Part shown: in pieces, positions 49,901 through 58,700 of the stretch | Numbering within the stretch: position 1 is the stretch's first letter | Layout of the letters: each line of letters opens with the position of its first letter | Assembly (NCBI RefSeq): GCF_003259315.1 | Contig: NZ_QLLT01000012.1 | Location: forward strand, 1 to 64,000 | Direction of reading: 5' to 3' | DNA: 64,000 nucleotides | DNA from: Kitasatospora sp. SolWspMP-SS2h | GTDB taxonomy: Bacteria; Actinomycetota; Actinomycetes; Streptomycetales; Streptomycetaceae | Made by a program: the position numbers and the translations under genes | Notes under the pieces: model-generated | What the model was told of the DNA's origin: nothing | The model's database searches: none | What the model saw: only the letters and a program-made list of their open reading frames with translations

Positions 49901-51224
49901 GCTCGACGACGACGTGGGCGTTGGTGCCGCCGACGCCGAAGGAGCTGACGCCGGCCCGGCGCGGGGTGCCGTCGGTGTGCCAGTCGGCGGCCTCGGCGGG
50001 GACGTGGAACGGGGTGCGCTCCAGGGCCAGGTCGGGGTTGGGGGCGGTGAAGTTGACGGTCGGCGGGATCACCGCGTGGTGCACGGCCAGGGCGGCGCGC
50101 ATCAGTCCGGCGACGCCGGCCGCGGCGTCCAGGTGGCCGATGTTGGCCTTGACCGAGCCGAGCGCGCACTGGCCGGGCCGGGTGCCGGGCGAGTCGAACG
50201 CCTGGGTGAGGGCGGTGACCTCGATCGGGTCGCCGACCCGGGTGGCGGTGCCGTGCGTCTCGACGTAGCCGACGGTGGCGGGGTCGACGCCGGCCACCGC
50301 GAGGGCGGCGGCGACCGCCCGGGACTGGCCGTCGACGCTGGGCGCCGCGTAACCGGCCTTCAGCGAGCCGTCGTTGTTGATCGCGGAGCCGCGGATCACC
50401 GCGTAGACGTGGTCGCGGTCGGCGAGCGCCTCGCTGAGCCGGCGCAGCACCAGCACCACGGCGCCGTTGCCGGGCACGGTGCCGCCGCTGTCGGCGTCGA
50501 ACGGGCGGCAGTGGCCGTCGGCGCTGAACAGGCCGCTGTCGGCGGCGGGGTAGCCGCTCTTCAGCGGCAGGTTGATCGCCACGCCGCCGACCAGCGCGGT
50601 GTCGCACTCGTAGTTGAGCAGCGACTGGCAGGCCAGGTGGGTGGCGACCAGCGAGGTGGAGCAGGCGGTCTGCACGGTCAGCGCGGGCCCGGTGAGGTCC
50701 ATGGTGTGGGCGACCCGGGTGGCCAGGAAGTCCTTGTCGTTGAACATCCGGGCGACGGGGGCCATCGGGGAGCGCTGGAAGCGGGCGTTGGTGGAGAGGT
50801 TGGCCATCAGGTACTTGTTCATGAAGGTGCCGGCGAACACGCCGACCTCCCCGGTGAACCGGGCCGGGTCGTGGCCGCTGTCCTCGACGGCCTGCCAGGC
50901 GGTCTCGCAGAACACCCGGTGCTGCGGGTCCATGGTCTCCGCCTCGCGGGCGTTGAACCCGAAGAAGGCGGCGTCGAAGGCGTCGGCCTCCGGGAGGTAC
51001 CCGGCGGCGGGGACGTAGTCGGGGTCGTCGGCGGTGGCCGGGTCGACGCCGGCGGCGAGCAGTTCCTCCCGGGTGAAGCGGGTGATCGACTCGACGCCGT
51101 CGCGCATGTTGCGCCAGAACCCGTCGACGGTGTCGGCGCCGGGCACCCGGCAGGCCATGCCGACCACGGCGACCGGCTCGACCTCGTACTCCTCGGGGGC
51201 CTGCGGTTGCTGCGGGCTGGTCAT
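46947..51224 (-). CDS. Type I PKS module KS-AT-ACP with terminal thioester reductase
   Basis: A 1425-residue polyketide synthase. KS at about residues 15-440 (active Cys in TACSTS, His in ETHGTAT and NIGHL); AT at about 540-850 (GHSLGEY; specificity motif VASH at 742-745, close to the methylmalonyl-type YASH); ACP at about 935-1010 (LGAHSLM); a thioester reductase at about 1045-1400 (TGATGFVG, HYVSTLAV, YSQSKWVAE). No KR, DH or ER is present, so a beta-keto acyl thioester would be released by NAD(P)H reduction to an aldehyde or alcohol. It starts in ATGA overlap with the C-A-PCP NRPS gene and acts last. Confidence 0.9.
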   Translation of the reverse strand: MTSPQQPQAPEEYEVEPVAVVGMACRVPGADTVDGFWRNMRDGVESITRFTREELLAAGVDPATADDPDYVPAAGYLPEADAFDAAFFGFNAREAETMDPQHRVFCETAWQAVEDSGHDPARFTGEVGVFAGTFMNKYLMANLSTNARFQRSPMAPVARMFNDKDFLATRVAHTMDLTGPALTVQTACSTSLVATHLACQSLLNYECDTALVGGVAINLPLKSGYPAADSGLFSADGHCRPFDADSGGTVPGNGAVVLVLRRLSEALADRDHVYAVIRGSAINNDGSLKAGYAAPSVDGQSRAVAAALAVAGVDPATVGYVETHGTATRVGDPIEVTALTQAFDSPGTRPGQCALGSVKANIGHLDAAAGVAGLMRAALAVHHAVIPPTVNFTAPNPDLALERTPFHVPAEAADWHTDGTPRRAGVSSFGVGGTNAHVVVEQAPAPAERTGRARAWQLLPLSAHTKEAADRAADRLADHLAGPGAAAPLADTAFTLQDGRRAFPVRRFAVCTDPADAVSVLRGAEPERLTTRTVRGGRQEAVFTFPGGGMQHPDMGLDVYRSEEVFRAEVDRCAALLEPRLGYDLRRLLFPSAFTPLEGRELRGGAATMGRDQGAGVISSLFTVEYALARQLMAWGVRPAALLGHSLGEYVAACLAGVFPLEDALEITLARGELFAAMEPGRMLVVQQPEALLAPRLGARLSVSAVNAPDLTVVAGPDADVAALLTELRAEGVDCRKVSVPVASHSWMVEPHLPEFTRRVSALTLSAPRLPVVSSVTGRPLTAAEATDPGYWARHLRQPVRYADGLRTALDRPGRVLLEVGPGRALTALAAAQRLAPAPVAIPTMGLPRDPVPDLAHLVTAVGRLWQQGVEVDWPAFHGPADPRRVPLPGYPFERTRHWVEPGRSALAEPAAEPDTAARDTAPDTAGTALAQPDDAPRTPRELQVARIWCDLLGLERIGVDEDFFDLGAHSLMVTQATRQLRRSGISTLSARDVLRASSVAALAALVDRLADGAAAAPPAGPVLEDEVRLDPAITAEGLPPLQDGPPRTVLLTGATGFVGAFLCAELLASTDATVLCLVRAATEAEGEERLRAVLDSYGLPQPAARRLRVVTGDLAQPLLGLGAERFAALAEQVDTVLHCGAWVNFVRPYRALKASNVLGTQEVLRLATTARLKPVHYVSTLAVLAGAVVGGATLIREDDPLPPPVGHDTAYSQSKWVAEGLIGLARERGVPVAVHRAGAVLPDSRNGAANSEDYVTKVIQGCVQLGLAPLRRYPLAVGTVDHTARQVVQLLADPKSPGRTFHTISPDTLEWNEIFDRIREFGFPVRSVPFHEWRDALIEQVDRDGEDSALAPLMAMIGETPDRAMPVMDSANTLALTDPRTCAAPPLDADYFTRMLDFFVRRRLLPAPADTDADRDPQPTTTEN

Positions 51225-54200
51225 CGCGCGTCCTTCCGATCACGGCGCAGCCGGGCCTGGCGGGCGAGGGCGGCGGCGCGCCGGCCGGCCGCCTCGCGGA
51301 CCTGCTCGATGTCCTGCTCCCGTTCGGCGCGCCGCCGGTCGGCGCCCTCGTGGGCGGCGACCAGGGTGCGGACGGTCGGGTAGCGGAACAGGTCGACCAG
51401 GGAGAGCGTGTCGCCGAGGACCGGCTGGAGCCGGCTCCTGGCCTGGACGGCGAGCAGCGAGTTGCCGCCGGACTCGAAGAAGTTGTCCTCCACGCCGATC
51501 CGTTCGGCGCGCAGGACGGCCGCGAACACCTCGGCGACCTGCCGCTCCAGGTCGCTGCCGGGGGCCTGGTAGGCGGTGGCGGGGCGGGCCTGCGGGTCGG
51601 GCAGCCGGTTGCGGTCCACCTTGCCGTTGGGGGTGCGGGGCAGGGCGTCGAGCAGCACCAGGTCGGCGGGGACCATGTAGTCGGGCAGGGTGAGCGCGGC
51701 GTGCGCCCTGAGCGCGGCGGCGGTCGGCGGTTCGGCGTCCTCGCCGCGGGCGGCGGGCACGCAGTAGGCGACCAGCCGACCGTGGTCCCCGCTGCCGCGG
51801 ACGGTGGCGACCGCCTCGGTGACCTCGGGGTGGGCGGCCAGCACGGCCTCGATCTCGCCGAGCTCGATCCGGTGGCCGAGCACCTTGACCTGGTGGTCGA
51901 GCCGGCCGAGGAACTCCAGTTCGCCGTCGGGGCGGCGGCGGACCAGGTCGCCGGTGCGGTAGAGCCGGGCGCCGGGCTCGCCGGAGAACGGGTCCGGGAC
52001 GAAGCGCTCGGCGGTGAGCGCGGCCCGGCCGAGGTAGCCGCGGGCGATGCCGGGGCCGCCGAGCAGCAGTTCGCCGGGCACCCGGTCCGGGACCGGCCGC
52101 AGGTGCGGGTCGACCACGTAGGCGCGGACGTTGGCCAGCGGGCGGCCGATGGCGACCGGCCCGTCGGCGCCGACCCGCGCGGTGGTGGCCCAGACGGTGG
52201 CCTCGGTGGGCCCGTACATGTTGTGCACCCGGCCGGGCAGCAGGGCGGCGAGTTCGGCGGCCAGCGCGGGCGGCAGCGCCTCGCCGCCGACCAGCAGCCG
52301 GTCCAGGCCGGCCAGCGCGGCGCGGGAGTCCGGTTCGCGCTGGAGCACGCCGGCCACCGACGGGGTGCACTGGAGGGCGGCCGCCCGGTGGCGGGTCAGC
52401 TGGGTGGCGATCGGCTCGTCGGCCAGGGCGGTGCGGCGGCGCTGCTCGCTGAGTTCGCGGGCCTCGGCGAGCAGCGGCAGCGAGTCGAGCACCTCGCGGT
52501 GCGGGACGCCGAAGTCGATCAGGCAGGCGACCTCGTCGACGCCGACGGCCTTCATCCGGTCGACCTGGTCGGCGCAGTCGGCGGGGGTGCCGAGCAGCGC
52601 GGAGGTCTCGAAGAACCGCTCGAAGGCGCGCTCGACCAGCTGGTCGAGCTCGGCCTCGGGCAGCGCGCGCAGGTCGAGGTCGCTGCCGAGCGCCTGGCTG
52701 AGGCCGGAGAGCAGGTCCAGCGAGGACTTGATGTACGCGCACAGCGGGGCCCGGACGGTCTCCCGGACGGCGTCCCGGTCGGTGCCGACGAAGGTGTGCA
52801 GCATCAGGGTGACGTGCCCGTCGCCGGGGTGGCCGGCGGCCCGCCAGGACTCCCGGTACAGCTCGATCTTGCGGGCGAGCTGTTCGGCGCTGTGGCCGAG
52901 CAGGTGGGTGAGCAGGCCCGCGCCGGCCTCGCCGGCCAGCTGGAAGGTCTCCGGGCTGCGGGCGCTGGTGACCCAGACCGGCAGTTCGGCCTGGACCGGG
53001 GAGGGGAAGACCCGCACCTCGGTCTCGGCGCCGACGCCGTTGGTGCGCACGGTGCGCTCGCCGCGCCACAGCCGCCGCACCTCCTCCAGCGCGGTCATCA
53101 TGACCTTCTTGCGGTCGGCGTACTTCTCCGGGGCGAGCACGAAGTCGTCGGGCTGCCAGCCGGAGGCGATGGAGATCCCGACCCGGCCGCCGGAGAGGTT
53201 GTCCACCACGGACCACTCCTCGGCGACCCGCAGCGGGTCGTGCAGCGGCAGCACCACGCTGCCGGCCCGCACCGCGACGTTCTCGGTGATCGCGGCGACG
53301 GCGGCGGCGGTCACCGCCGGGTTGGGGTAGAGGCCGCCGAACTCGTGGAAGTGCCGTTCGGGCGTCCACACCGCGCTGAACCCGTTGCGGTCGGCGAACC
53401 GGGCGCCCTCGGTGAGCAGCCGGTAGGCGTCCTCCGGGTCGCCGCCCTGGTCGCCGCCGAAGTAGAACACGCTGAACTCGACCGGGCGGGTCTGCACCGC
53501 GGCGGTGACCGCGGCGCCGCCGCGGGCCTCGGCCGGGGTCGGCTCGTCGCCGCGGAGCACCACCCGGTAGCCGCGGGCCAGCGTCCAGAGCAGTTCGAGC
53601 ACCGAGATGTCGAAGGAGACGCTGGTGACGGCCAGCCAGCCGGCCGGCGGGTCGCCGTCGAGCATCCGGTCGATGCCGCTGAAGAAGGTCTGCACGTTGC
53701 GGTGGGTGAGCATCACGCCCTTGGGGCGGCCGGTCGAGCCGGAGGTGTAGATGACGTAGGCGAGCTGGTCGGGGCTCTCCTCGGCCGGGGCCTCCGGGGA
53801 CGCCGGGGCCTCCGGGGACGCCGGAGCGGCCGGAGCGGCCTGGCCGACCGGGCCGTCGTGGCCGTCGTGGTCGTCCTGGTCGATCCGGAGCAGGGCGGCG
53901 GGGCCGTCCGCGAGGCGGCGGGCGAGCGGGCCGCTGGTGACGATCACCGGGGTGCCGGAGTCCTCGACCATGAACGCCAGCCGGTCGGCCGGGTAGGCCG
54001 GGTCCAGCGGCAGGTAGGCGCCGCCGGCCTTGAGCACCGCGAGCAGCGCGACCACCAGGTCGGGCGAGCGCTCCAGGTGGATGCCGACCACCACGTCCCG
54101 GCCCACGCCGCGGGCCCGCAGCCGGGCCGCCAGGCGCTCGGCGCGCTCGTCCAACTCCCGGTAGCTGATCGCCTGTTCGGGGGCGTCGGCGGCGGCGACC

Positions 54201-55717
54201 AGGGCGGGCGCGTCGGGGGTGCGGGCGGCCTGCTCGGCGATCAGCCGGTGGATCGGGGCCGCCGGGGCGGCGGACGGGGCCGGGTTCCACTCGTGCAGGA
54301 TGCGCCGGGTCTCCTCGGCGGAGAGCACCGGCAGCCGGCCGATCGGCAGGTCCGGGTCGGCGGTGGCCGCGCCCAGCACGGTGCGGAACTGGGCGGCCAG
54401 GGCCTGCGCGGTCGCCTCGTCGAACAGGTCGGTGGCGTACTCCAGCCGTCCGGTGAGCCGCTCGCCGGAGCGGGTCAGGCTGAGCGTCAGGTCGAACTTG
54501 GCGCTCGCGGTGTCGCCGGGCACCATCCGGACCGTGCAGCCGGGCAGGTCGAGGCCGTCGGAGCCGCCCTCGTGGTAGCTGACCATCAGCTGGAACAGCG
54601 GGTTGTAGGCCGGGTCGCGGACCGGGTTGAGCTCCTCGATCAGCTTCTCGAACGGCAGGTCCTGGTGGGCCACCGCGGCCCGGCTCTCGTCCCGGGCGCG
54701 CAGCACCAGGTCGCGGAAGGCCGGGTTCCCGGAGACGTCGATCCGCTGGACCACGGTGTTGGCGAAGAAGCCGATCAGCGGGTGCAGTTCGGCTCGGGCG
54801 CGGCCCGCCACCGGCGAGCCGACGATGACCTCCTCGCCGCCGGTGTGGGCGTGCGCCAGGGCGGCGAACGCGGCCAGCAGCACGGCGAACGGGGTGGCGC
54901 CGCAGGCCCGGGCCAGCGCGTCCACCCGGTCGGCGGTGGCCGGGTCGACCGGGAAGTCGAGGTGCGCGCCGGCGTAGCTCTGCTGCGGCGGCCGGGGCCG
55001 GTCGGCGGGCAGGGTGGCCAGCGCGGGCGCGCCGTCCAGGCGGCGGCGCCAGTGGTCGAGCGCCTCGGCCAGCGGTTCGCCGCCGAGCCGGGCCAGCTGC
55101 TGCTCGGCGAAGGCCGCGTACTGGGTCTCCAGGGCGGGCAGCGCCGCCTCGGCGCCCTCGGTTCCCTCGGTGAACTCCCGGTACAGCGCCGAGAGTTCGC
55201 CGGAGAGCAGGCCCAGCGACCAGCCGTCGCAGGCGATGTGGTGCAGGCTCAGGCAGAACCAGTGCTCCTCGGCGTCCAGCCGCAGCAGCAGCGGGCGGAC
55301 CATCAGGTCCTGCTCCAGGTCGAACGGGCGGCGGGCCTCCTCCTCGGCCAGCCGCTCGGCCTCGGCCAGCGGGTCGGGCAGGCCGCGCAGGTCGACCAGC
55401 GGGACGGGGATCGGCTCGGCCGGGCGGACGAACTGGCGCGGGGCGCCGTCGACCGGGCGGAACACGGTGCGCAGCACCTGGTGGCGGCGGACCACGGCGG
55501 TCAGCGCGCGCTCCAGCGCCGCGGCGTCCAGCGGGCCGGTGATCCGGTGGACCATCGGCACCACGTACACCGGGTTGTCCGGGTCGAGCTGGTCGAGGAA
55601 CCAGAGCCGCTGCTGCGGGAAGGACAGCGGGTGGTGCTGCTCGGCGAGGCGCTGCCGGAGCCGTTCGGCGAGCAGCGCCCGGCGGGCGTCCGGGGAGTCG
55701 GGGGTGGTGGCCGTCAT
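51221..55717 (-). CDS. NRPS C-A-PCP with luciferase-like monooxygenase inside the A domain
   Basis: A 1498-residue NRPS. Condensation domain at about 28-460 (HHIACDG). Adenylation domain in two parts: 480-730 (TSGSTGRPKG, SFDISVLEL) and 1100-1370 (MYGPTEATVWAT, YRTGDL, NGKVDR), split between motifs A4 and A5 by a 340-residue flavin-dependent monooxygenase (about 745-1085). PCP at 1385-1455 (GGNSLLA, Ser 1420). The end is a charged helix typical of docking. Specificity residues D703, I704, L707, Q1116, L1142, G1144, M1167, V1175, W1176 resemble the glycine code DILQLGLIW. It adds the third residue, probably glycine. Confidence 0.9.
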   Translation of the reverse strand: MTATTPDSPDARRALLAERLRQRLAEQHHPLSFPQQRLWFLDQLDPDNPVYVVPMVHRITGPLDAAALERALTAVVRRHQVLRTVFRPVDGAPRQFVRPAEPIPVPLVDLRGLPDPLAEAERLAEEEARRPFDLEQDLMVRPLLLRLDAEEHWFCLSLHHIACDGWSLGLLSGELSALYREFTEGTEGAEAALPALETQYAAFAEQQLARLGGEPLAEALDHWRRRLDGAPALATLPADRPRPPQQSYAGAHLDFPVDPATADRVDALARACGATPFAVLLAAFAALAHAHTGGEEVIVGSPVAGRARAELHPLIGFFANTVVQRIDVSGNPAFRDLVLRARDESRAAVAHQDLPFEKLIEELNPVRDPAYNPLFQLMVSYHEGGSDGLDLPGCTVRMVPGDTASAKFDLTLSLTRSGERLTGRLEYATDLFDEATAQALAAQFRTVLGAATADPDLPIGRLPVLSAEETRRILHEWNPAPSAAPAAPIHRLIAEQAARTPDAPALVAAADAPEQAISYRELDERAERLAARLRARGVGRDVVVGIHLERSPDLVVALLAVLKAGGAYLPLDPAYPADRLAFMVEDSGTPVIVTSGPLARRLADGPAALLRIDQDDHDGHDGPVGQAAPAAPASPEAPASPEAPAEESPDQLAYVIYTSGSTGRPKGVMLTHRNVQTFFSGIDRMLDGDPPAGWLAVTSVSFDISVLELLWTLARGYRVVLRGDEPTPAEARGGAAVTAAVQTRPVEFSVFYFGGDQGGDPEDAYRLLTEGARFADRNGFSAVWTPERHFHEFGGLYPNPAVTAAAVAAITENVAVRAGSVVLPLHDPLRVAEEWSVVDNLSGGRVGISIASGWQPDDFVLAPEKYADRKKVMMTALEEVRRLWRGERTVRTNGVGAETEVRVFPSPVQAELPVWVTSARSPETFQLAGEAGAGLLTHLLGHSAEQLARKIELYRESWRAAGHPGDGHVTLMLHTFVGTDRDAVRETVRAPLCAYIKSSLDLLSGLSQALGSDLDLRALPEAELDQLVERAFERFFETSALLGTPADCADQVDRMKAVGVDEVACLIDFGVPHREVLDSLPLLAEARELSEQRRRTALADEPIATQLTRHRAAALQCTPSVAGVLQREPDSRAALAGLDRLLVGGEALPPALAAELAALLPGRVHNMYGPTEATVWATTARVGADGPVAIGRPLANVRAYVVDPHLRPVPDRVPGELLLGGPGIARGYLGRAALTAERFVPDPFSGEPGARLYRTGDLVRRRPDGELEFLGRLDHQVKVLGHRIELGEIEAVLAAHPEVTEAVATVRGSGDHGRLVAYCVPAARGEDAEPPTAAALRAHAALTLPDYMVPADLVLLDALPRTPNGKVDRNRLPDPQARPATAYQAPGSDLERQVAEVFAAVLRAERIGVEDNFFESGGNSLLAVQARSRLQPVLGDTLSLVDLFRYPTVRTLVAAHEGADRRRAEREQDIEQVREAAGRRAAALARQARLRRDRKDAR
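52435..53530 (-). other. Luciferase-like (LLM) monooxygenase domain inserted in an A domain
   Basis: Within the NRPS at residues about 730-1095 lies a bacterial-luciferase-type domain: EFSVFYFGGDQ at the start, FSAVWTPERHFHEFGG, VAVRAGSVVLPLHDPLRVAEEW, LSGGRVGISIASGW and QLAGEAGAGLLTHLLGHS are typical of FMN-dependent monooxygenases of the natural-product LLM type. A comparable glycine-plus-monooxygenase insertion is known in MtaG/MelG of myxothiazol-type pathways, where it hydroxylates the alpha carbon of glycine. Confidence 0.85.
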
Positions 55718-58700
55718 CGCTCTACCTCGTTCTCGGCCAGGTCGCGCAGCAGCGCCTCGACCTCGTCGTCGGACAGTTCGTGGAGCCGGTCGAGCAGGTC
55801 CTCGCCGTAGCCGGCGGCCGGGGCCGGGGCCTGGACGCCGTCGGTGCCGGTGTCGGCGGCCGGGGTGTCGGCGGCGGCCCGGGCGGCGTCCACCTCGGCG
55901 GCCAGCCGGGCGACCGTGGGCAGTTGCAGGAAGCGGCGCAGCGGGACCTCGGTGCGGTGCAGCTCGTTGACCCGGGCGACGGTGCGCATGGCGAGCAGCG
56001 AGTTGCCGCCGAGCGCGAAGAAGTCGTCGGTGGCGCCGATCGCGGCGACGCCGAGCAGTTCGGCGACCAGTCCGGCCAGTTCCCGCTCGGTGGCGGTGCG
56101 GGGCTCGACCCGGTCGTCCGCGGCGAGGTCCCGGTCGCCGACCGGCGGCAGCGCGGCGCGGTCGATCTTGCCGCTGGCGGTCAGCGGCATCGCGGGCAGC
56201 TGCACGTACGCGGCGGGCAGCAGGTAGGGCGGCAGTGCGGCGGCCAGGAAGTCGCGCAGCTCGGCGACCGGGAGCGGCGCGTCGGCCGGGACCAGGTAGG
56301 CGACCAGGCGGCGCCCGGAGGGGGCGTCGTCGACCAGGACGGCGGTCTGCCGGACGGCGGGGTGCGCGGCGAGGGCCGCCTCGACCTCGCCGGGCTCGAT
56401 CCGGAAGCCGCGGATCTTGACCTGGTGGTCGGCCCGGCCGAGGAAGTCCAGGCTGCCGTCGGGGCGGGTGCGGACCATGTCGCCGGTGCGGTACATCCGG
56501 GAGCCGTCGGCGGCGAACGGGTCGGGCAGGAAGCGGTCGGCGGTGAGCCCGGGCCGGCCGGCGTAGCCGCGGGCGACGCCGGGGCCGCCGACGTACAGCT
56601 CGCCGGGGACGCCGGTCGGGACGGGGCTCAGGTGCCGGTCGAGCACGTAGCCGGTGGTGTTGGCGATCGGGCGGCCGATCGGCACCGAGGTGGCGTCGGC
56701 GGGCAGGTCCCGGATCGGGTGGCAGACCGCGAAGGTGGTGGTCTCGGTCGGCCCGTAGCCGTTCAGCAGGTGCGCGGGGCGGCCGTCGGCCGGGCGCTCC
56801 AGCAGCTGGCGGATCCGGGCGAGGTTGAGCACGTCGCCGCCGACCAGCAGGTGGCGCAGGCCCGCGAAGGTGTCGGGGTGGGTGCCCATCACCTCGGTGA
56901 ACAGCGCGGAGGTGATGAACATGCTGGTCGCGCCGTGCCGGCGCAGGGCCCGGCCCAGCCCGCCGGGGGTGAGCACCTCCTCGGTGTCGATCACCGCGAG
57001 GGTGCCGCCGTGCAGCAGCGCGCCCCACACCTCGAAGGTCAGCGCGTCGAAGGAGGCGTCGGCGATCTGCGGGAAGCACTCGTCCGGTCCGAACGCCACG
57101 TAGTCGGTCGCGCTGACCAGCCGCAGCACCGAGCGGTGCTCGACCATCACGCCCTTGGGGCGGCCGGTGGAGCCGGAGGTGAACAGGACGTAGGCCAGGC
57201 CGTCGGGGGCGGCGTCCGTCTCGGGGGCGGTGGCGGGGGCGGCGGCCAGCTCCTCGGCCAGGGCGTCGAGGGCGAGCGGTTCGGCGGTGCCAGGCGGGAC
57301 CAGGCCGGTCAGGTCGGCGCGGGTGAGCACCACGGGGGCCTCGGTGTCGGCGAGCATCGCGGCGATCCGCTCGCGCGGGTAGCCGGGGTCGAGCGGCACG
57401 TAGCCGCCGCCCGCCTTGAGGACGGCGAGCAGGGCGGTGACCATCCGGTCGCCGCGCTCCAGCAGGACGCCCACCGGGGTGTCCCGGCCGACGCCGCGCC
57501 GCCGCAGCAGGTGGGCGATCCGGTTGGACTCCTCGTCCAGCTCCCGGTAGGTGGCGGAGCGCTCGCCGTGCACCAGCGCGGTCCGGTCCGGGTGGCGGGC
57601 GGCCTGTTCGGCGAACAGGCCGCCGATGGTGCGGTCGGCGCCGTAGGCGGTGGCGGGCCCGGCGGCGGCGTCGAGCACCCGGCGGCGCTCGGCCTCCGGG
57701 AGCAGGTCGAGCCGGTCGTAGGGCAGTTCGGGGTCGTCGAGGGCGGCGGCCAGCAGGGTGAAGTAGTGGCCGACCATCCGGCGGACGGTCTCCGGCTCGA
57801 ACAGGTCGGTGGCGTACTCCCAGATCAGGGTGATCGGGGCGTCGTCGTCGGCCACGCCGTGGCCGGCCCGCTGCTCGGCGCGGGGCAGCACGACCACGTT
57901 CAGGTCGGTCTTGGCGGAGCCGTTGTGCCGCTCCAGGACGCTGCCGCTCAGGCCGGCGAACTCCAGGTCGGGCAGCTGCGAGTCGTGGAAGCTGAACATG
58001 ACCTGGAACAGCGGGTTGCGGGACGGGTCGCGGGGCAGGTCGAGCGCCTCGACCAGCCGGTCCAGCGGGGTGTCCTGCCACTGGTGGGCGCGGCCGGCGG
58101 TGGCGTGCACCCGCTGGGCGAGCCGGTCGAAGCCGGGGGCGCCGGAGAGGTCGATGCGCAGCGGCACGGTGTTCACGACCATGCCCATCATCTGCTCGAT
58201 CTCGGCGAGCCGGCGGTTGGCCATGCCGGTGCCGACCACCAGGTCGTGCTGGCCGCTGTAGCGGGACATCAGGGCGGCGAAGCCGGTGAGCATCGCGGTG
58301 TACAGGGTGACGCCGCGGGAGCGGGCGTGGCTGCGCAGCGCGCGGGCCAGGCCGGACGGCAGGTCGATCCGGACGGCGGCGCCGGCGAAGGACTGGTCGG
58401 CGGGCCGCGGGTGGTCGGTGGCGAGCTCCAACGCGGCCGGGACGCCCGCGAGTTCGCGGGTCCAGTGGTCGAGGTAGCCGTCCAGCACCGCTCCCCGCAG
58501 CCACTCGCGCTGCCAGCGGGAGAAGTCGGTGTAGCCGATCGGCGGCTCGGGCAGCGGGGACGGGTGGCCCGCGGCGAGCGCCGGGTAGATGTCCTGGAGC
58601 TCGTGCAGGAACAGCGCGTAGGACCAGCCGTCGTGCACCAGGTGGTGCTCGACGTGCACCAGGGTGTGGTCCTCGGCGGTGTGCCGGATCAGCACCCAGC

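Noticed and set aside
46272..51383. 1703-codon plus-strand frame opposite the PKS
   Set aside because: Composition (Gly/Gln/Val/Arg-rich, no domains) is that of an antisense shadow in very GC-rich DNA; the minus strand carries complete KS, AT, ACP and reductase motifs.
55718..58504. Large in-frame extension upstream of the second NRPS protein
   Set aside because: The extension is an Arg/Pro/Gly-rich shadow of the first NRPS gene in another frame; the ATGA overlap at 55714-55717 and a normal condensation-domain start show the real beginning.
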